Of a DNA stretch of 38,607 bases, positions 6,596 to 14,339 are shown piece after piece. A model generated the notes under the pieces. The model ran no database searches. It saw nothing but the letters and a program-made list of their open reading frames with translations, and was not told the DNA's origin. The first letter of the stretch is position 1; each line of letters starts with the position of its first letter. The position numbers and the translations under genes were made by a program. This DNA comes from a virus, in the IMG/VR virus record IMGVR_UViG_3300025949_000055, positions 1 to 38,607 of that record, one strand, 5' to 3'.

Positions 6596-6625
6596 CATTT
6601 CGTGATTTGATTATCCCTAAGGACG
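6591..6625 (+). promoter_or_regulatory. 35-bp promoter-like element, copy C
   Basis: TGTAACATTTCGTGATTTGA followed by TTATCCCTAAGGACG, on the plus strand, ending 47 bp before ATG 6673. Orientation and spacing mirror copies A and B. It overlaps the stop codon of the 151-aa gene and probably drives the rightward small-gene operon. Confidence 0.7.
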
Positions 6626-6653
6626 CGCGTACAACAGAACCATCGAAACGACG

Positions 6654-6668
6654 AACCGCTGGAGAGCG
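6654..6668 (+). repeat. Leader repeat copy 5
   Basis: AACCGCTGGAGAGCG, four bases before ATG 6673, preceded by GCGTACAACAGAACC. Confidence 0.9.
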
Positions 6669-6672
6669 CAAC

Positions 6673-6870
6673 ATGGCCCACCCCGTTTCAGGCATCGCAG
6701 GCCGCACCGAAATTTTCGTCCAGGCGCTCACCGAAGCGCGCGGCCCGCTGCAGCACGACGCACACTGCAAAGCTTGGCGCCTGCATCTGGCCGTCGTTGA
6801 CGCTGGCCTGCGGGCAGCTGCGGTTGCGGAGTGCGCCCGCGAAATCATCGGCCGCTTGACGGCGGCTTGA
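6673..6870 (+). CDS. Hypothetical protein, 65 aa
   Basis: ATG 6673 sits right after a leader repeat, so the longer frame from 6478 is rejected. The protein is helical: ALTEARGPLQHDAHCKAW and then a long Ala/Leu-rich helix to the end. No motif is recognised. First gene behind promoter-like element C. Confidence 0.65.
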   Translation: MAHPVSGIAGRTEIFVQALTEARGPLQHDAHCKAWRLHLAVVDAGLRAAAVAECAREIIGRLTAA

Positions 6871-6899
6871 AAACCACGTACAACACGAACACAACAACC

Positions 6900-6914
6900 A
6901 ACCGCTGGAGAGCG
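6900..6914 (+). repeat. Leader repeat copy 6
   Basis: AACCGCTGGAGAGCG before ATG 6919, preceded by CACGTACAACACGAACACAA, which is repeated almost exactly before copy 7. Confidence 0.9.
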
Positions 6915-6918
6915 CAAC

Positions 6919-7101
6919 ATGGCCCGCAAGTCTCAAATCAAAGTTGGTCACCACGTTATCGTGGACGACAGCTTGAATTTCTACCACAAGCGCGAAGTGC
7001 TGGTGACCGAAGTTCACGACGGCTTCGTGACCGTTGCCTGCGGTAACGTGACGTTCTCCCTAAGGAACATTCATTGCAAATATGCGGAGTACCAGGACTA
7101 G
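6919..7101 (+). CDS. Small beta-rich protein, 60 aa
   Basis: Starts at ATG 6919 after a leader repeat. The sequence IKVGHHVIVDDSLNFYHKRE, then EVLVTEVHDGFVTVACGNVTF, has the alternating pattern of an SH3-like or KOW-like small barrel. The function is unknown. A TCCCTAAGGA core occurs inside the gene near 7058. Confidence 0.65.
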   Translation: MARKSQIKVGHHVIVDDSLNFYHKREVLVTEVHDGFVTVACGNVTFSLRNIHCKYAEYQD

Positions 7102-7146
7102 GGGCTTGACAGCCCCCGAACTGCCACGTACAACACGAACACAACC

Positions 7147-7161
7147 AACCGCTGGAGAGCG
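7147..7161 (+). repeat. Leader repeat copy 7
   Basis: AACCGCTGGAGAGCG before ATG 7164, preceded by CACGTACAACACGAACACAA. About 45 bp upstream of this start are nearly identical to those of gene 6919. Confidence 0.9.
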
Positions 7162-7163
7162 CA

Positions 7164-7490
7164 ATGCAACAGTTAACCCCCAATCAAGTTACCATCCTGC
7201 AAGCCGCAGCCCTTTTCAACGAAGGTGACCTGGTGGACGCGTACGGCCGCCTGAAGGCCGAAGCTGCCGCCATCGAAGCCAAGCTGGAAGCCATCAAGGC
7301 CGCGCTGCAGGCCACCGGCAAGGCCGAGTTTCGCGACGGGGCGTTGTTCGACGCTACTATGTCCATTTCCGAAGGCCGCGAAACCGTGTCGGTCAAGGAA
7401 CTGCGGAGCGGGCTCGGCGCCGCTGCGGAACCGTTCATTAAGCGCGGCAAGGACGTGTACACGCTGCGCTGTACGGCGAAGGTGGCGTGA
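7164..7490 (+). CDS. Coiled-coil hypothetical protein, 108 aa
   Basis: ATG 7164 follows a leader repeat. Residues 25-55 form a strong heptad helix (RLKAEAAAIEAKLEAIKAAL). After that come ATGKAEFRDGALFDATMS and a basic end with YTLRC. This resembles uncharacterised phage proteins that pair an N-terminal coiled coil with a small beta domain. Exact role unknown. The stop overlaps the next ATG (ATGA). Confidence 0.7.
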   Translation: MQQLTPNQVTILQAAALFNEGDLVDAYGRLKAEAAAIEAKLEAIKAALQATGKAEFRDGALFDATMSISEGRETVSVKELRSGLGAAAEPFIKRGKDVYTLRCTAKVA

Positions 7491-7672
7491 TGGCCAACCC
7501 GAGCAAACAACGCCCTTACGTGGTCGAAGCGGAATACACGCCCGGCAAGTGGTACGCCGTCGAAGCCTTCCGCGCACGCGACGAAGCGGAAGCCATGCTG
7601 CCGGTCTACCGAAAGCGCGTGCCGCAGGTATCGGTACGAATGCGCGACGTACGCGAGGGCGCAGAACAATGA
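7487..7672 (+). CDS. Hypothetical protein, 61 aa
   Basis: ATG 7487 overlaps the previous stop, and its TGA overlaps the next ATG. The core YVVEAEYTPGKWYAVEAFRA, then a helix RDEAEAMLPVYRKRVP, gives a strand-strand-helix layout common in small phage accessory proteins. No family assigned. Confidence 0.65.
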   Translation: MMANPSKQRPYVVEAEYTPGKWYAVEAFRARDEAEAMLPVYRKRVPQVSVRMRDVREGAEQ

Positions 7673-7845
7673 AGAACCTTGACGCCATGTCTGTTGCGGC
7701 AGTTCTGGCCGCCGCGCGCCCGGACCGCAAGCAATCCGCGGAGTTCGTGCTTTGGCATCAACTCGTGACGGCTCTCGGTAACTTGCTGGCGCGCGACAAT
7801 CCTAAGTTCGACCGCACCCGCTTTTACCAGGCGACGGAGAACTAG
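7669..7845 (+). CDS. Hypothetical protein, 58 aa
   Basis: I chose ATG 7669 in the ATGA overlap, not the longer frame from 7549. Helical: VAAVLAAARPDRKQSAEFVL, LVTALGNLLARDNPKFDRTR. The pattern NPKFDRTRFYQA at the end is seen in small phage proteins of unknown function. Confidence 0.65.
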   Translation: MKNLDAMSVAAVLAAARPDRKQSAEFVLWHQLVTALGNLLARDNPKFDRTRFYQATEN

Positions 7846-7847
7846 CC

Positions 7848-8093
7848 ATGAAATGCTACCCGCTCCAATTCGGCAAGCGCGTGAACGTTGCGTACTCCGT
7901 TCCCGTCTCTGAAGCCGTGTGCAACGTCGTCAGCGAACCCGTACATGCGGACGGCACTCTAGAACGCCTGCAAGAGCGCGTGGACAACTTGACGGAGTTG
8001 GTAGCCCGGCTCACCGATGCCTTGCAGCACCAGCTTGGGCCGTCCAAAGTTGCGGACGTGCTCGGCGGCCATTTCGATGTGGAGAAAGATTGA
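7848..8093 (+). CDS. Coiled-coil hypothetical protein, 81 aa
   Basis: ATG 7848 lies two bases after the previous TAG. N-terminal beta-like half with two Cys (residues 3 and 25), then a heptad helix LERLQERVDNLTELVARLTD, a likely oligomerisation segment. No family is recognised. Confidence 0.6.
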   Translation: MKCYPLQFGKRVNVAYSVPVSEAVCNVVSEPVHADGTLERLQERVDNLTELVARLTDALQHQLGPSKVADVLGGHFDVEKD

Positions 8094-8094
8094 A

Positions 8095-8439
8095 ATGTGC
8101 ATTATCTGCAACGTATCAATCGGAGACGACGCGAGCGCAATCCAGCGCAACGTCGAAGCCGCTTCGAAATTCCGTATGCGTCGCACCATGTTTTTGTGTA
8201 CGGCATCGTACCGCTTCCGGGGCGCCCACGCTCGGACCGCCGCCGAGCGCCAGGCGCCAACAATTAGTGGAATGTCGGTGCCCGGCGTTTGGTGGGAGAT
8301 CAGCCATAGGGGTTGGCCGTACGCAACCGACGAAGACAAAATTCCTAAGGGAGTTCGAACGGGCCGCTTGAGGGCCGCTCTTGAGCGGGAGGAAGCCGCC
8401 CGCGCCGCCGCGTCTGAATGCCAGCGCGAGGTCGAGTGA
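8095..8439 (+). CDS. Hypothetical protein, 114 aa
   Basis: ATG 8095 follows the previous TGA by one base; the longer frame from 8017 is rejected. The start MCIICN has a CxxC pair. The centre is basic with a VPGVWWEISHRGWPYA aromatic patch, and the C-terminus is a charged helix (ALEREEAARAAASECQREVE). Overlaps the next start (ATGA). Function unknown. Confidence 0.6.
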   Translation: MCIICNVSIGDDASAIQRNVEAASKFRMRRTMFLCTASYRFRGAHARTAAERQAPTISGMSVPGVWWEISHRGWPYATDEDKIPKGVRTGRLRAALEREEAARAAASECQREVE

Positions 8440-8627
8440 TGAAAATGCTTTTTGTCGTTGGGTACGTTTTGGCCGTTGTCAGTTGGTGCACGCGAAACAC
8501 CCGGCACCGCGGCTTTCGGGTTGACGTGACCAGGGGCGACGAAGCAATTGACTATGCTATGGCAGCTTTAATCGTCCTGTCCCCATTCATTTGGGGCAGT
8601 TTTCTTTGGTGGGGGTTGGCGCGATGA
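8439..8627 (+). CDS. Small membrane protein, 62 aa
   Basis: ATG 8439 overlaps the previous TGA. It has an N-terminal span MLFVVGYVLAVVSW, a polar loop of about 25 residues with RHRGFRVD, and a second span AALIVLSPFIWGSFLWWG. Two spans with a basic loop are compatible with a holin or an inner-membrane effector. Its place in a small-gene operon far from the endolysin favours the latter (inference). Confidence 0.65.
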   Translation: MKMLFVVGYVLAVVSWCTRNTRHRGFRVDVTRGDEAIDYAMAALIVLSPFIWGSFLWWGLAR

Positions 8628-8956
8628 CTGATGAAGCAACCCGGCTGGCGAAACAACAGGCGCTCGCCGCCCTCGCCCCGCCAGCCCAAGAGCGTGCGGT
8701 CGCCGATGCAGCAATCCACGGCATCGGCTTTACGAAGGACGGGCAGCACGTCCCGCTTTCCGACATGTACGGGGAGGGCGCTAATTTTTTCATGACGGCA
8801 GCCCAAATCGGAGCGGAGAAGACCGCACACAGCGGCACTTACCTTGGTTACAAAATTGGCGGGCGCGAAATGCACTGTGCAAACGCTTTTTGCCCGCACC
8901 AACACAAGTGTCGCCGTGGCTGCACTAACCGCGTTGCCCGTGAGGTAAACAAATGA
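8624..8956 (+). CDS. Cys-rich C-terminus hypothetical protein, 110 aa
   Basis: ATG 8624 in the ATGA overlap. The N-terminal helix TRLAKQQALAALAPPAQERA is followed by a mixed domain (IHGIGFTKDGQHVPLSDMYG) and a C-terminal cluster HCANAFCPHQHKCRRGCTN, which could bind a metal through Cys/His. No known family. Confidence 0.6.
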   Translation: MTDEATRLAKQQALAALAPPAQERAVADAAIHGIGFTKDGQHVPLSDMYGEGANFFMTAAQIGAEKTAHSGTYLGYKIGGREMHCANAFCPHQHKCRRGCTNRVAREVNK

Positions 8957-9210
8957 AGACTATTCTATACGGTTTTACTTTTCGCCGGCCCGACGGCAGC
9001 CTTGACTACCGCATTGTTGAAAGCGTCGAAGCTGCACAAGTGAACGCGGCCTTTGCTTGTAAAAGACCCCATACCTTCGGTTTGCTTCCTGGGGATTGGA
9101 ACCGTGCCTATAAACAGGGTTTCCGGGTTGTCCGCGCAAGGTTGGTGGAAGGTCGTGGCGCTGGCGCGTGGAAAAACTACCAACCGAACGAACCGGAGGA
9201 CGAGACGTGA
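8953..9210 (+). CDS. Hypothetical protein, 85 aa
   Basis: ATG 8953 overlaps the previous stop (ATGA). The start ILYGFTFRRPDGSLDYRIV, then a helix SVEAAQVNAAFACKRP and a basic strand, suggests a small alpha/beta protein. Unknown function. Its TGA overlaps the GTG of the next small gene. Confidence 0.6.
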   Translation: MKTILYGFTFRRPDGSLDYRIVESVEAAQVNAAFACKRPHTFGLLPGDWNRAYKQGFRVVRARLVEGRGAGAWKNYQPNEPEDET

Positions 9211-9314
9211 GTGACGAACGAAGGCCGGGACCAGTATGGGGCGGCTGGTGGTTTTGGGAGCCCCCGCCCGGCAAATCAAAAGAACAGTCGCGCCCTGCTA
9301 AGTTAACGAGGTAA
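9207..9314 (+). CDS. Trp-rich micro-ORF, 35 aa
   Basis: GTG 9207 overlaps the previous TGA (GTGA) with GGAGG upstream, and TAA is at 9312-9314. The peptide is basic and Trp-rich (GPVWGGWWFWEPPPGKSK). Good ribosome site and coupling support translation. No function can be given. Confidence 0.5.
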   Translation: MSDERRPGPVWGGWWFWEPPPGKSKEQSRPAKLTR

Positions 9315-9318
9315 ACAA

Positions 9319-9510
9319 ATGAAAATCATTCCACATGACGACCAACGCAGCCGCGCCGCGCGCATTGACAGACTGCGCCGCCGGCTAAGCGGTTCGGCGT
9401 ACGCTATTTCGGGCACCGCGTTTTGCGGCATCTTGCGCGAAGTGGTTGACCTGCTAGACGAACACGACGAGTACCACCGTACGCGTGTGCCAACCCGGGA
9501 GCCGAAGTAA
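9319..9510 (+). CDS. Hypothetical protein, 63 aa
   Basis: ATG 9319, four bases after the previous stop, with AACGAGGT upstream. Basic N-terminal helix RSRAARIDRLRRRLSG, then GTAFCGILREVVDLLDEHDE. Probably an all-helical small protein. No family assigned. Confidence 0.6.
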   Translation: MKIIPHDDQRSRAARIDRLRRRLSGSAYAISGTAFCGILREVVDLLDEHDEYHRTRVPTREPK

Positions 9511-9710
9511 TGGACGTACAGGAATTTTCAGCATTGAAAGCGGGCGACAAAGTGTACAACGGCTTGACCGGAAGTCACGGCACCGTCACCGAAACCGACA
9601 AGACCGGCGTACGGGTGCGCTGGGGCGACGGCACTCCGGGTCGCACCGTGGATTTTCATTTCAGCATCCAGGGCACCGCATGGTTTCACTGGACGAAGGA
9701 AGACGAGTGA
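9510..9710 (+). CDS. Small SH3/KOW-like protein, 66 aa
   Basis: The start overlaps the previous TAA by one base. LKAGDKVYNGLTGSHGTVTE, then VRVRWGDGTPGRTVDFHF, is a clear small-barrel pattern and parallels the 63-aa protein at 1200-1391. The role is unknown; binding of nucleic acid or protein is possible. Confidence 0.65.
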   Translation: MDVQEFSALKAGDKVYNGLTGSHGTVTETDKTGVRVRWGDGTPGRTVDFHFSIQGTAWFHWTKEDE

Positions 9711-9910
9711 CCTCGCGCGGCAATCCCGGCTGGCAAATCTGGCAAGGTAACGACGGCCGCCGGCACGTGGTTCCTAAGGACGACATGCGACCGCATCGGC
9801 ATTCCATTGATTGTTGGTGCCGTCCTACGCCCGATTGCGAAGACGCGGCTATTTTGATCCACAACGCCATGGACGGCCGGGAAGCCGCCGAAAGGGCCGT
9901 CAAGCACTAA
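9707..9910 (+). CDS. Hypothetical protein with CWC motif, 67 aa
   Basis: GTG 9707 overlaps the previous TGA. The core HVVPKDDMRPHRHSIDCWCR is of a kind I know from many small phage proteins (a HxVP..D...H....CWC pattern), possibly a metal-binding site. Function unknown. Last gene before the large structural protein. Confidence 0.65.
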   Translation: MTSRGNPGWQIWQGNDGRRHVVPKDDMRPHRHSIDCWCRPTPDCEDAAILIHNAMDGREAAERAVKH

Positions 9911-9922
9911 AATCGGCCCCCG

Positions 9923-9952
9923 GTGACAGCCCACGCCGCGCCGTGCTATGTT
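9923..9952 (+). promoter_or_regulatory. Candidate sigma70-type promoter before the 1344-aa gene
   Basis: GTGACA (9923-9928), 18-bp spacer, TATGTT (9947-9952), in the 74-bp gap before ATG 9985. The match is fair, not strong. A promoter here would start the virion region. Confidence 0.35.
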
Positions 9953-9984
9953 CGCCCCAAATCGGTACGGTGGAAGGGCGACAC

Positions 9985-12900
9985 ATGGCAGACGACAGCG
10001 CTTCTTTTGGCGGAGACACCCCGGATTTCGGCTCGGGGCTGACTTTCGGCGGTGGCCCGAGCGTGGGCGCCCCGACTTCGCTGGCGCCGCCTTCCGCGGC
10101 CATGGCCAACGCCCAGGCGCCCGACAGCGGCCCGTCATTCGGTCAGAAGCTGGGCCGCCTACTCGGCGCCCCGGACTACCATGCACCCGACCCCGAAATG
10201 ACGGCGTTGGATCAGTCCGCCGACATGCTGCAACAGCGTATCAAACGCGCCAACGAAGTGGCGACCAACCCGCTTCTGCAGTTCTTCAACCCCGAAGGCG
10301 TCCAAGCCGCGCGCAACTTCGCGCCGCAGGCCGCCGAAAAGTTGCAGCAAATCCGGCAGCAACAGGCGACCATTGCGGCAGGTAAACAGCAAGCCGCCAC
10401 ACTCGGGCTTGAGCCCGGTGCGCTGCCCGACGAAGCCAGCACCGCCGACCGCGTCGAAGTGGCCAAGGCGCGAGCGCTCAAGGGCGACATGCGCGCGTTT
10501 CAGGGTTTGCAGGCGGTGGACCCGAAATCGGCCGAAGCCATCCAAGACCAGGTACACGAAGTTGTGGCGGGCCATCTGACCAAAGCGCAGTACGCGTACG
10601 ACAGTCTAGCCGGCATGCAAAATCAGGGGCAGTACGTCGCCAAGCTGGATCAGTTGCGCAAGGAAGGCGCGCTGTCCGACCTGGAAGCGCTCGGCATGAA
10701 AGTGCCCGGCAGTTTCAACGATTTTCAGAACAGCAAGGCGCTGGAAGGCAAGGCGTTGCGTGACGCCCGCGTGGGTATTGACGCCATCCGTACCAAGCTG
10801 GAGGAACGCAACACCTACCAGCCGATGGAAGAAAAGGAAGCCAAGACGTATAACGGCCGCATGACGACCATTTACGGCGACCAAATCACCAACGGGACGT
10901 GGTCGCGTAACGCGGCATCTGGCGCCCGCGGGCTCGTGGTCAACGGCGCTGGGGACCCTAGGGACTTGGGCAAAAACTTTGCGCTGGCTTCGCCGGAACA
11001 GCGCAAAGAGATCAGCGAAGCTGCCAAGACCGCCGTTCCCAAAGAAGACTTGGAGAAGTACCGGGCTTTCAACCGCACGTACGAACTCGCCACTAAGGGC
11101 GCCAAGGGCAACGACGTAGCGGCCGGCAAGATCAACACCAATCCGAACGTGCAACAGGGCATCGCGGAAGGGCTGGCGTCAATGTTGCGCGGCGGCTCCG
11201 GTGGCGCCAATGTCGGGCTGTTGAAAATCGAACTGGCCAAACGGGGCTGGGCGCAAGGCGCCATCGACGGGCTGATTTCGAATTACAACGGAGCGCTGAA
11301 TACGTTATTTGCGAACGCCGATAAACCCTACTTGTCGGCCAAGACGCAACAGCAAATCCGTGACGTGATGGACGTTTTAAAAACGTACAACGATAAAGCC
11401 GTGGGCGAGCGTATCGGCAATCTGGCCGAGCGTGCCGGTGCGCTCGGGCTTGACCGTACCGTGTTCGGGCTGGAGAAAGGCGAAACCAAGGGCGCGATTG
11501 ACGACGCCATAGAGCGCGGCCGGCTCGGGCAGATTGCGCGCATGCTGCCTAATCACCAAGCCATCGGCAGCGGGGACGGCGTATTTCAGCTTGGCGCGCA
11601 ACGTCCTGGTGCTGGCGCCGTGCCGCTGCCTCCGGGCGCGGACCCGAGCACGCAAACGCCGGGCGGTGACCGCGTTGCTACGCCTGTGCAACAGCAAGCG
11701 CAGCCCACGGGCACGCCAACGCCGGGGACAGGCCCGAGCGGCCCGCAGGTTCCGGGTGCTTCGCCACCGACGGCGGCTCCGCCGGCACAGCCCACGGGCG
11801 CACCGGCTCCGGTTGCGCCTGGAGCGCCCGCAAGCGGAGCACAGCCCGCGCCTGTCACTATCGCAGGCCAGCAAGTCAGCGTGCCGACGCCCCCGGGTGC
11901 GTCGCCTGCTTTTGTTACTGCGACACAGCGGATTGAGAGCGGCCGGGAAAAAGACCCGTGGACGGCAACCACCGGCCGCGGCCCCGATGGCAAGCCCATG
12001 TCTTCGGCATCGGGCGCGTTCATGCTGACCGACGGGACCTGGAACGAAAACAAGCCGGCTGGGGCGCCCGCGCATGCGAAAGACGCTACGCCCGCACAAC
12101 AGGCCGAAGCATTCGCCACGCTGACGGCAAAGAACGCTTCAGCGCTGCAGAAAGCCGGGATGCCGGTTAACGATACGTCGTTGTACGTCGCCCACAACAT
12201 CGGGGCTACGGGAGCGCAAAAGCTGTTGAGCGCAGACCCGAATGCGGACGCGCGCTCGGTAGTTGGCGAAGCGGCGGCGCGCAACAACCCGCTGTTCTTC
12301 CGCGGACGCCCGACGGTGGCCAAGGTGCTGGAGCGCTACGATACCGAAATGACGAAGGGCTTGCAGCCCACGCCTGAAGGCGTGAAGCCGTTGCCGGGCG
12401 GTGACGGTGACAAGCCCGGGTTCATGAGCCGCGTGCGCAACACCTTGGATAAGTATTTCATGCAAGGCGTGAGCGGTACGCAGGAAGACAAACACGCGGC
12501 ATCGCAGGCGATAATTGACGCGGGCGTAGAGCACGCGCCTGCCATCGGGTCCACGCTTGGCGCCGTCGGTGGCACGGTAGCGGGTGGCCCGGTCGGCGGT
12601 ATCGCGGGTGGCGCGGCGGGCGGTGCCGGCGGTCAGGCGCTGAAAGACTATATCCAAGGCAACGGGCAAAGCGCTACGCGGATTGCGAAGGAAGGCGCGC
12701 TAGGCGCCGTTCTTGGTGTCGCGTCCGAAGCGCGGCCGGTTGCTGCCGCTGCGGCGCGTGTTGTCGGCGGTGGCACCGTGAGCGGGGGCAGCGCGGCGCT
12801 GGAAGGCAAAGACGGCGCCGACGTGGTTGACGAGGGTTTGAAAGGCGGGGCGCTGGCAGCTGGTGGCGAGGCGTTCGGCCGCGCGCTCGGCATGATCGGC

Positions 12901-14019
12901 CACAAAGTCTTCAGCATGTTTTCATCGGGGGCCAAGACAGCCGTACGCGACGCTGCCAAGGCGTACTCGGAAGCGCAAGAGGTACTGTCGAGCGAAGCGC
13001 CGAAGATACCGGGCGCGAACGGCGCCGCGGCTACCGTAAACCCGAAGTACGAAGCGGCAGAAGCGGCCAAGACCAAAGCGGAACAGACGCTGAAGGATGC
13101 CGGCTTGAACCCGGAGGAAGCGGCGTACGCCCACAAAGTCAGCACCACGGACGACGGCAACATACCGCACAAACGCCAAGAGGCAGAAGTGGGCCGCCCG
13201 GGTGCTATTGAACAACAGCGCATTGGCGCCGGCTACCAGCAACTAGAGAACGAAGTGGCCGACAAGGGCCGCGGCGCTGTGAAACCTACGCCCAAACTGG
13301 CAGATGGCCCGATTGCGACGGCCGAAAATGCCAAAATGTCCGACACTCTGAAGGGCGCAGCCGAGCGTACGGAAATGGCTATTACCGCGCCGGCCGCAAA
13401 CTGGCAAGAAAAGTGGGTTCAACTGCAGCAAGCGCGTTCGGCGTTGTTGACACTGGAGCGTGACGCGCTCACGAGCACCAGCGCAGGGCGTACCCAGCTT
13501 GCCGCAGACTACCGTACGCTGGCCGACAGCGTACGCGCGCAACAGGAAAAAGCCGCGAAGTACGTTTTTGGCGAAAAAGATGGCGAAGCGTTTATGCAGC
13601 GGCTTAAAGTGCTTGACGTACGTTACCGCAATTTGATGGAAGCGACGAACGGTGGCGATTTGATGAAAGCCGCGAAGCTGACGGGCGAAGCTGGGCGCGA
13701 TGCCGAACGTAAGTTTGTCGCATTCGCGCATGACGACCCGCAGGCAGTGGCCGCCTACCGTGCTATTCGCGGTGTTAAAGGCGACGTGGCCGAAGCGACC
13801 GTTCCGTGGACCGTTGCTGCCGAAGGCATCCCGGGCGTCGGCAAGGTGGTGAAGGTTGCGAAAATGGCAACGCTTCTGAAAGAGTGGGCACGCGAGCGCG
13901 CCGCCGGTAGCCCCGTGAAGTTCTCGGACTTGGTGAACCAAAACGCGGGCGACGCGGAAGTGGGACGCAGCATGCGCGATGTTTTGGGAACCGCGGGGGC
14001 ACGTGGCGCGGCCATGTGA
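9985..14019 (+). CDS. Giant internal virion protein with transglycosylase-like domain
   Basis: 1344 aa from ATG 9985, after GGAAGGG; the frame extends upstream without a ribosome site. The N-terminal 530 residues are helical and Gln/Ala-rich. A Pro/Thr/Ala linker spans about 540-640. A lysozyme-fold domain follows, with RIESGREKDPW (candidate catalytic E651) and SSASGAFMLTD near 673-683, as in lytic transglycosylases. A glycine-zipper stretch lies at about 853-887 (GAVGGTVAGGPVGG), and the C-terminus is helical. The set (muralytic domain plus membrane-seeking segment in a large virion protein) fits an ejection protein that opens the cell wall and helps DNA cross the envelope. Function is inferred by analogy with podoviral internal proteins. 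Confidence 0.75.
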   Translation: MADDSASFGGDTPDFGSGLTFGGGPSVGAPTSLAPPSAAMANAQAPDSGPSFGQKLGRLLGAPDYHAPDPEMTALDQSADMLQQRIKRANEVATNPLLQFFNPEGVQAARNFAPQAAEKLQQIRQQQATIAAGKQQAATLGLEPGALPDEASTADRVEVAKARALKGDMRAFQGLQAVDPKSAEAIQDQVHEVVAGHLTKAQYAYDSLAGMQNQGQYVAKLDQLRKEGALSDLEALGMKVPGSFNDFQNSKALEGKALRDARVGIDAIRTKLEERNTYQPMEEKEAKTYNGRMTTIYGDQITNGTWSRNAASGARGLVVNGAGDPRDLGKNFALASPEQRKEISEAAKTAVPKEDLEKYRAFNRTYELATKGAKGNDVAAGKINTNPNVQQGIAEGLASMLRGGSGGANVGLLKIELAKRGWAQGAIDGLISNYNGALNTLFANADKPYLSAKTQQQIRDVMDVLKTYNDKAVGERIGNLAERAGALGLDRTVFGLEKGETKGAIDDAIERGRLGQIARMLPNHQAIGSGDGVFQLGAQRPGAGAVPLPPGADPSTQTPGGDRVATPVQQQAQPTGTPTPGTGPSGPQVPGASPPTAAPPAQPTGAPAPVAPGAPASGAQPAPVTIAGQQVSVPTPPGASPAFVTATQRIESGREKDPWTATTGRGPDGKPMSSASGAFMLTDGTWNENKPAGAPAHAKDATPAQQAEAFATLTAKNASALQKAGMPVNDTSLYVAHNIGATGAQKLLSADPNADARSVVGEAAARNNPLFFRGRPTVAKVLERYDTEMTKGLQPTPEGVKPLPGGDGDKPGFMSRVRNTLDKYFMQGVSGTQEDKHAASQAIIDAGVEHAPAIGSTLGAVGGTVAGGPVGGIAGGAAGGAGGQALKDYIQGNGQSATRIAKEGALGAVLGVASEARPVAAAAARVVGGGTVSGGSAALEGKDGADVVDEGLKGGALAAGGEAFGRALGMIGHKVFSMFSSGAKTAVRDAAKAYSEAQEVLSSEAPKIPGANGAAATVNPKYEAAEAAKTKAEQTLKDAGLNPEEAAYAHKVSTTDDGNIPHKRQEAEVGRPGAIEQQRIGAGYQQLENEVADKGRGAVKPTPKLADGPIATAENAKMSDTLKGAAERTEMAITAPAANWQEKWVQLQQARSALLTLERDALTSTSAGRTQLAADYRTLADSVRAQQEKAAKYVFGEKDGEAFMQRLKVLDVRYRNLMEATNGGDLMKAAKLTGEAGRDAERKFVAFAHDDPQAVAAYRAIRGVKGDVAEATVPWTVAAEGIPGVGKVVKVAKMATLLKEWARERAAGSPVKFSDLVNQNAGDAEVGRSMRDVLGTAGARGAAM

Positions 14020-14027
14020 TAAAATAA

Positions 14028-14339
14028 GTGTCCGTATTTCCGTGGACCTTTGCACAACCGAAACCGCTTACAGGGCGTGAACTATTGCTGCAGCGGCTCC
14101 GCGACGGCATTCCGCCGAAGTTGGCAGCCGCTGCAGCCGGTATTGATTGGCAGAGCGTCAAAGACGAAGCCGAAGTGGCGCAAGCAGCGGCCGAAGGCGA
14201 GATTTTGCTATTCGAACGCGCTCGGGATGGTGGCGTGTCGGGCGCCGTACGTGCGGCTATGCGCTATGAAACGGAGACGTGGACCCCCAAGGCGGAAGCC
14301 AATTTAGGTCAGAGCGTCGAAGATTTGCTGCGGGACTAA
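14028..14339 (+). CDS. Putative small terminase subunit-like protein, 103 aa
   Basis: GTG 14028 with a weak ribosome site, starting nine bases after the giant gene. The segment LLQRLRDGIPPKLAAAAAGI has the look of a helix-turn-helix. It is followed by a long helix (EVAQAAAEGEILLFERARDG) and ends ETWTPKAEANLGQSVEDLL, the order seen in small terminase subunits that recognise DNA. The N-terminus reads SVFPWT. It lies 15.6 kb from the large subunit, which is unusual. Alternative: an unrelated DNA-binding protein. Confidence 0.45.
   Translation: MSVFPWTFAQPKPLTGRELLLQRLRDGIPPKLAAAAAGIDWQSVKDEAEVAQAAAEGEILLFERARDGGVSGAVRAAMRYETETWTPKAEANLGQSVEDLLRD

Noticed and set aside
524-7161. Leader repeats as a CRISPR array
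   Set aside because: The copies are separated by genes, on both strands, with no uniform spacers.
11377-12323. Long leftward frames of 240-245 codons opposite the giant internal protein
   Set aside because: They are shadows of a GC-rich coding strand: composition is Arg/Gly/Ala-heavy, there is no ribosome site, and the sense frame has clear domains.
13243-14055. Leftward frame of 270 codons opposite the 3' end of the giant gene
   Set aside because: Same kind of shadow; no motif, no coupling to any leftward gene.
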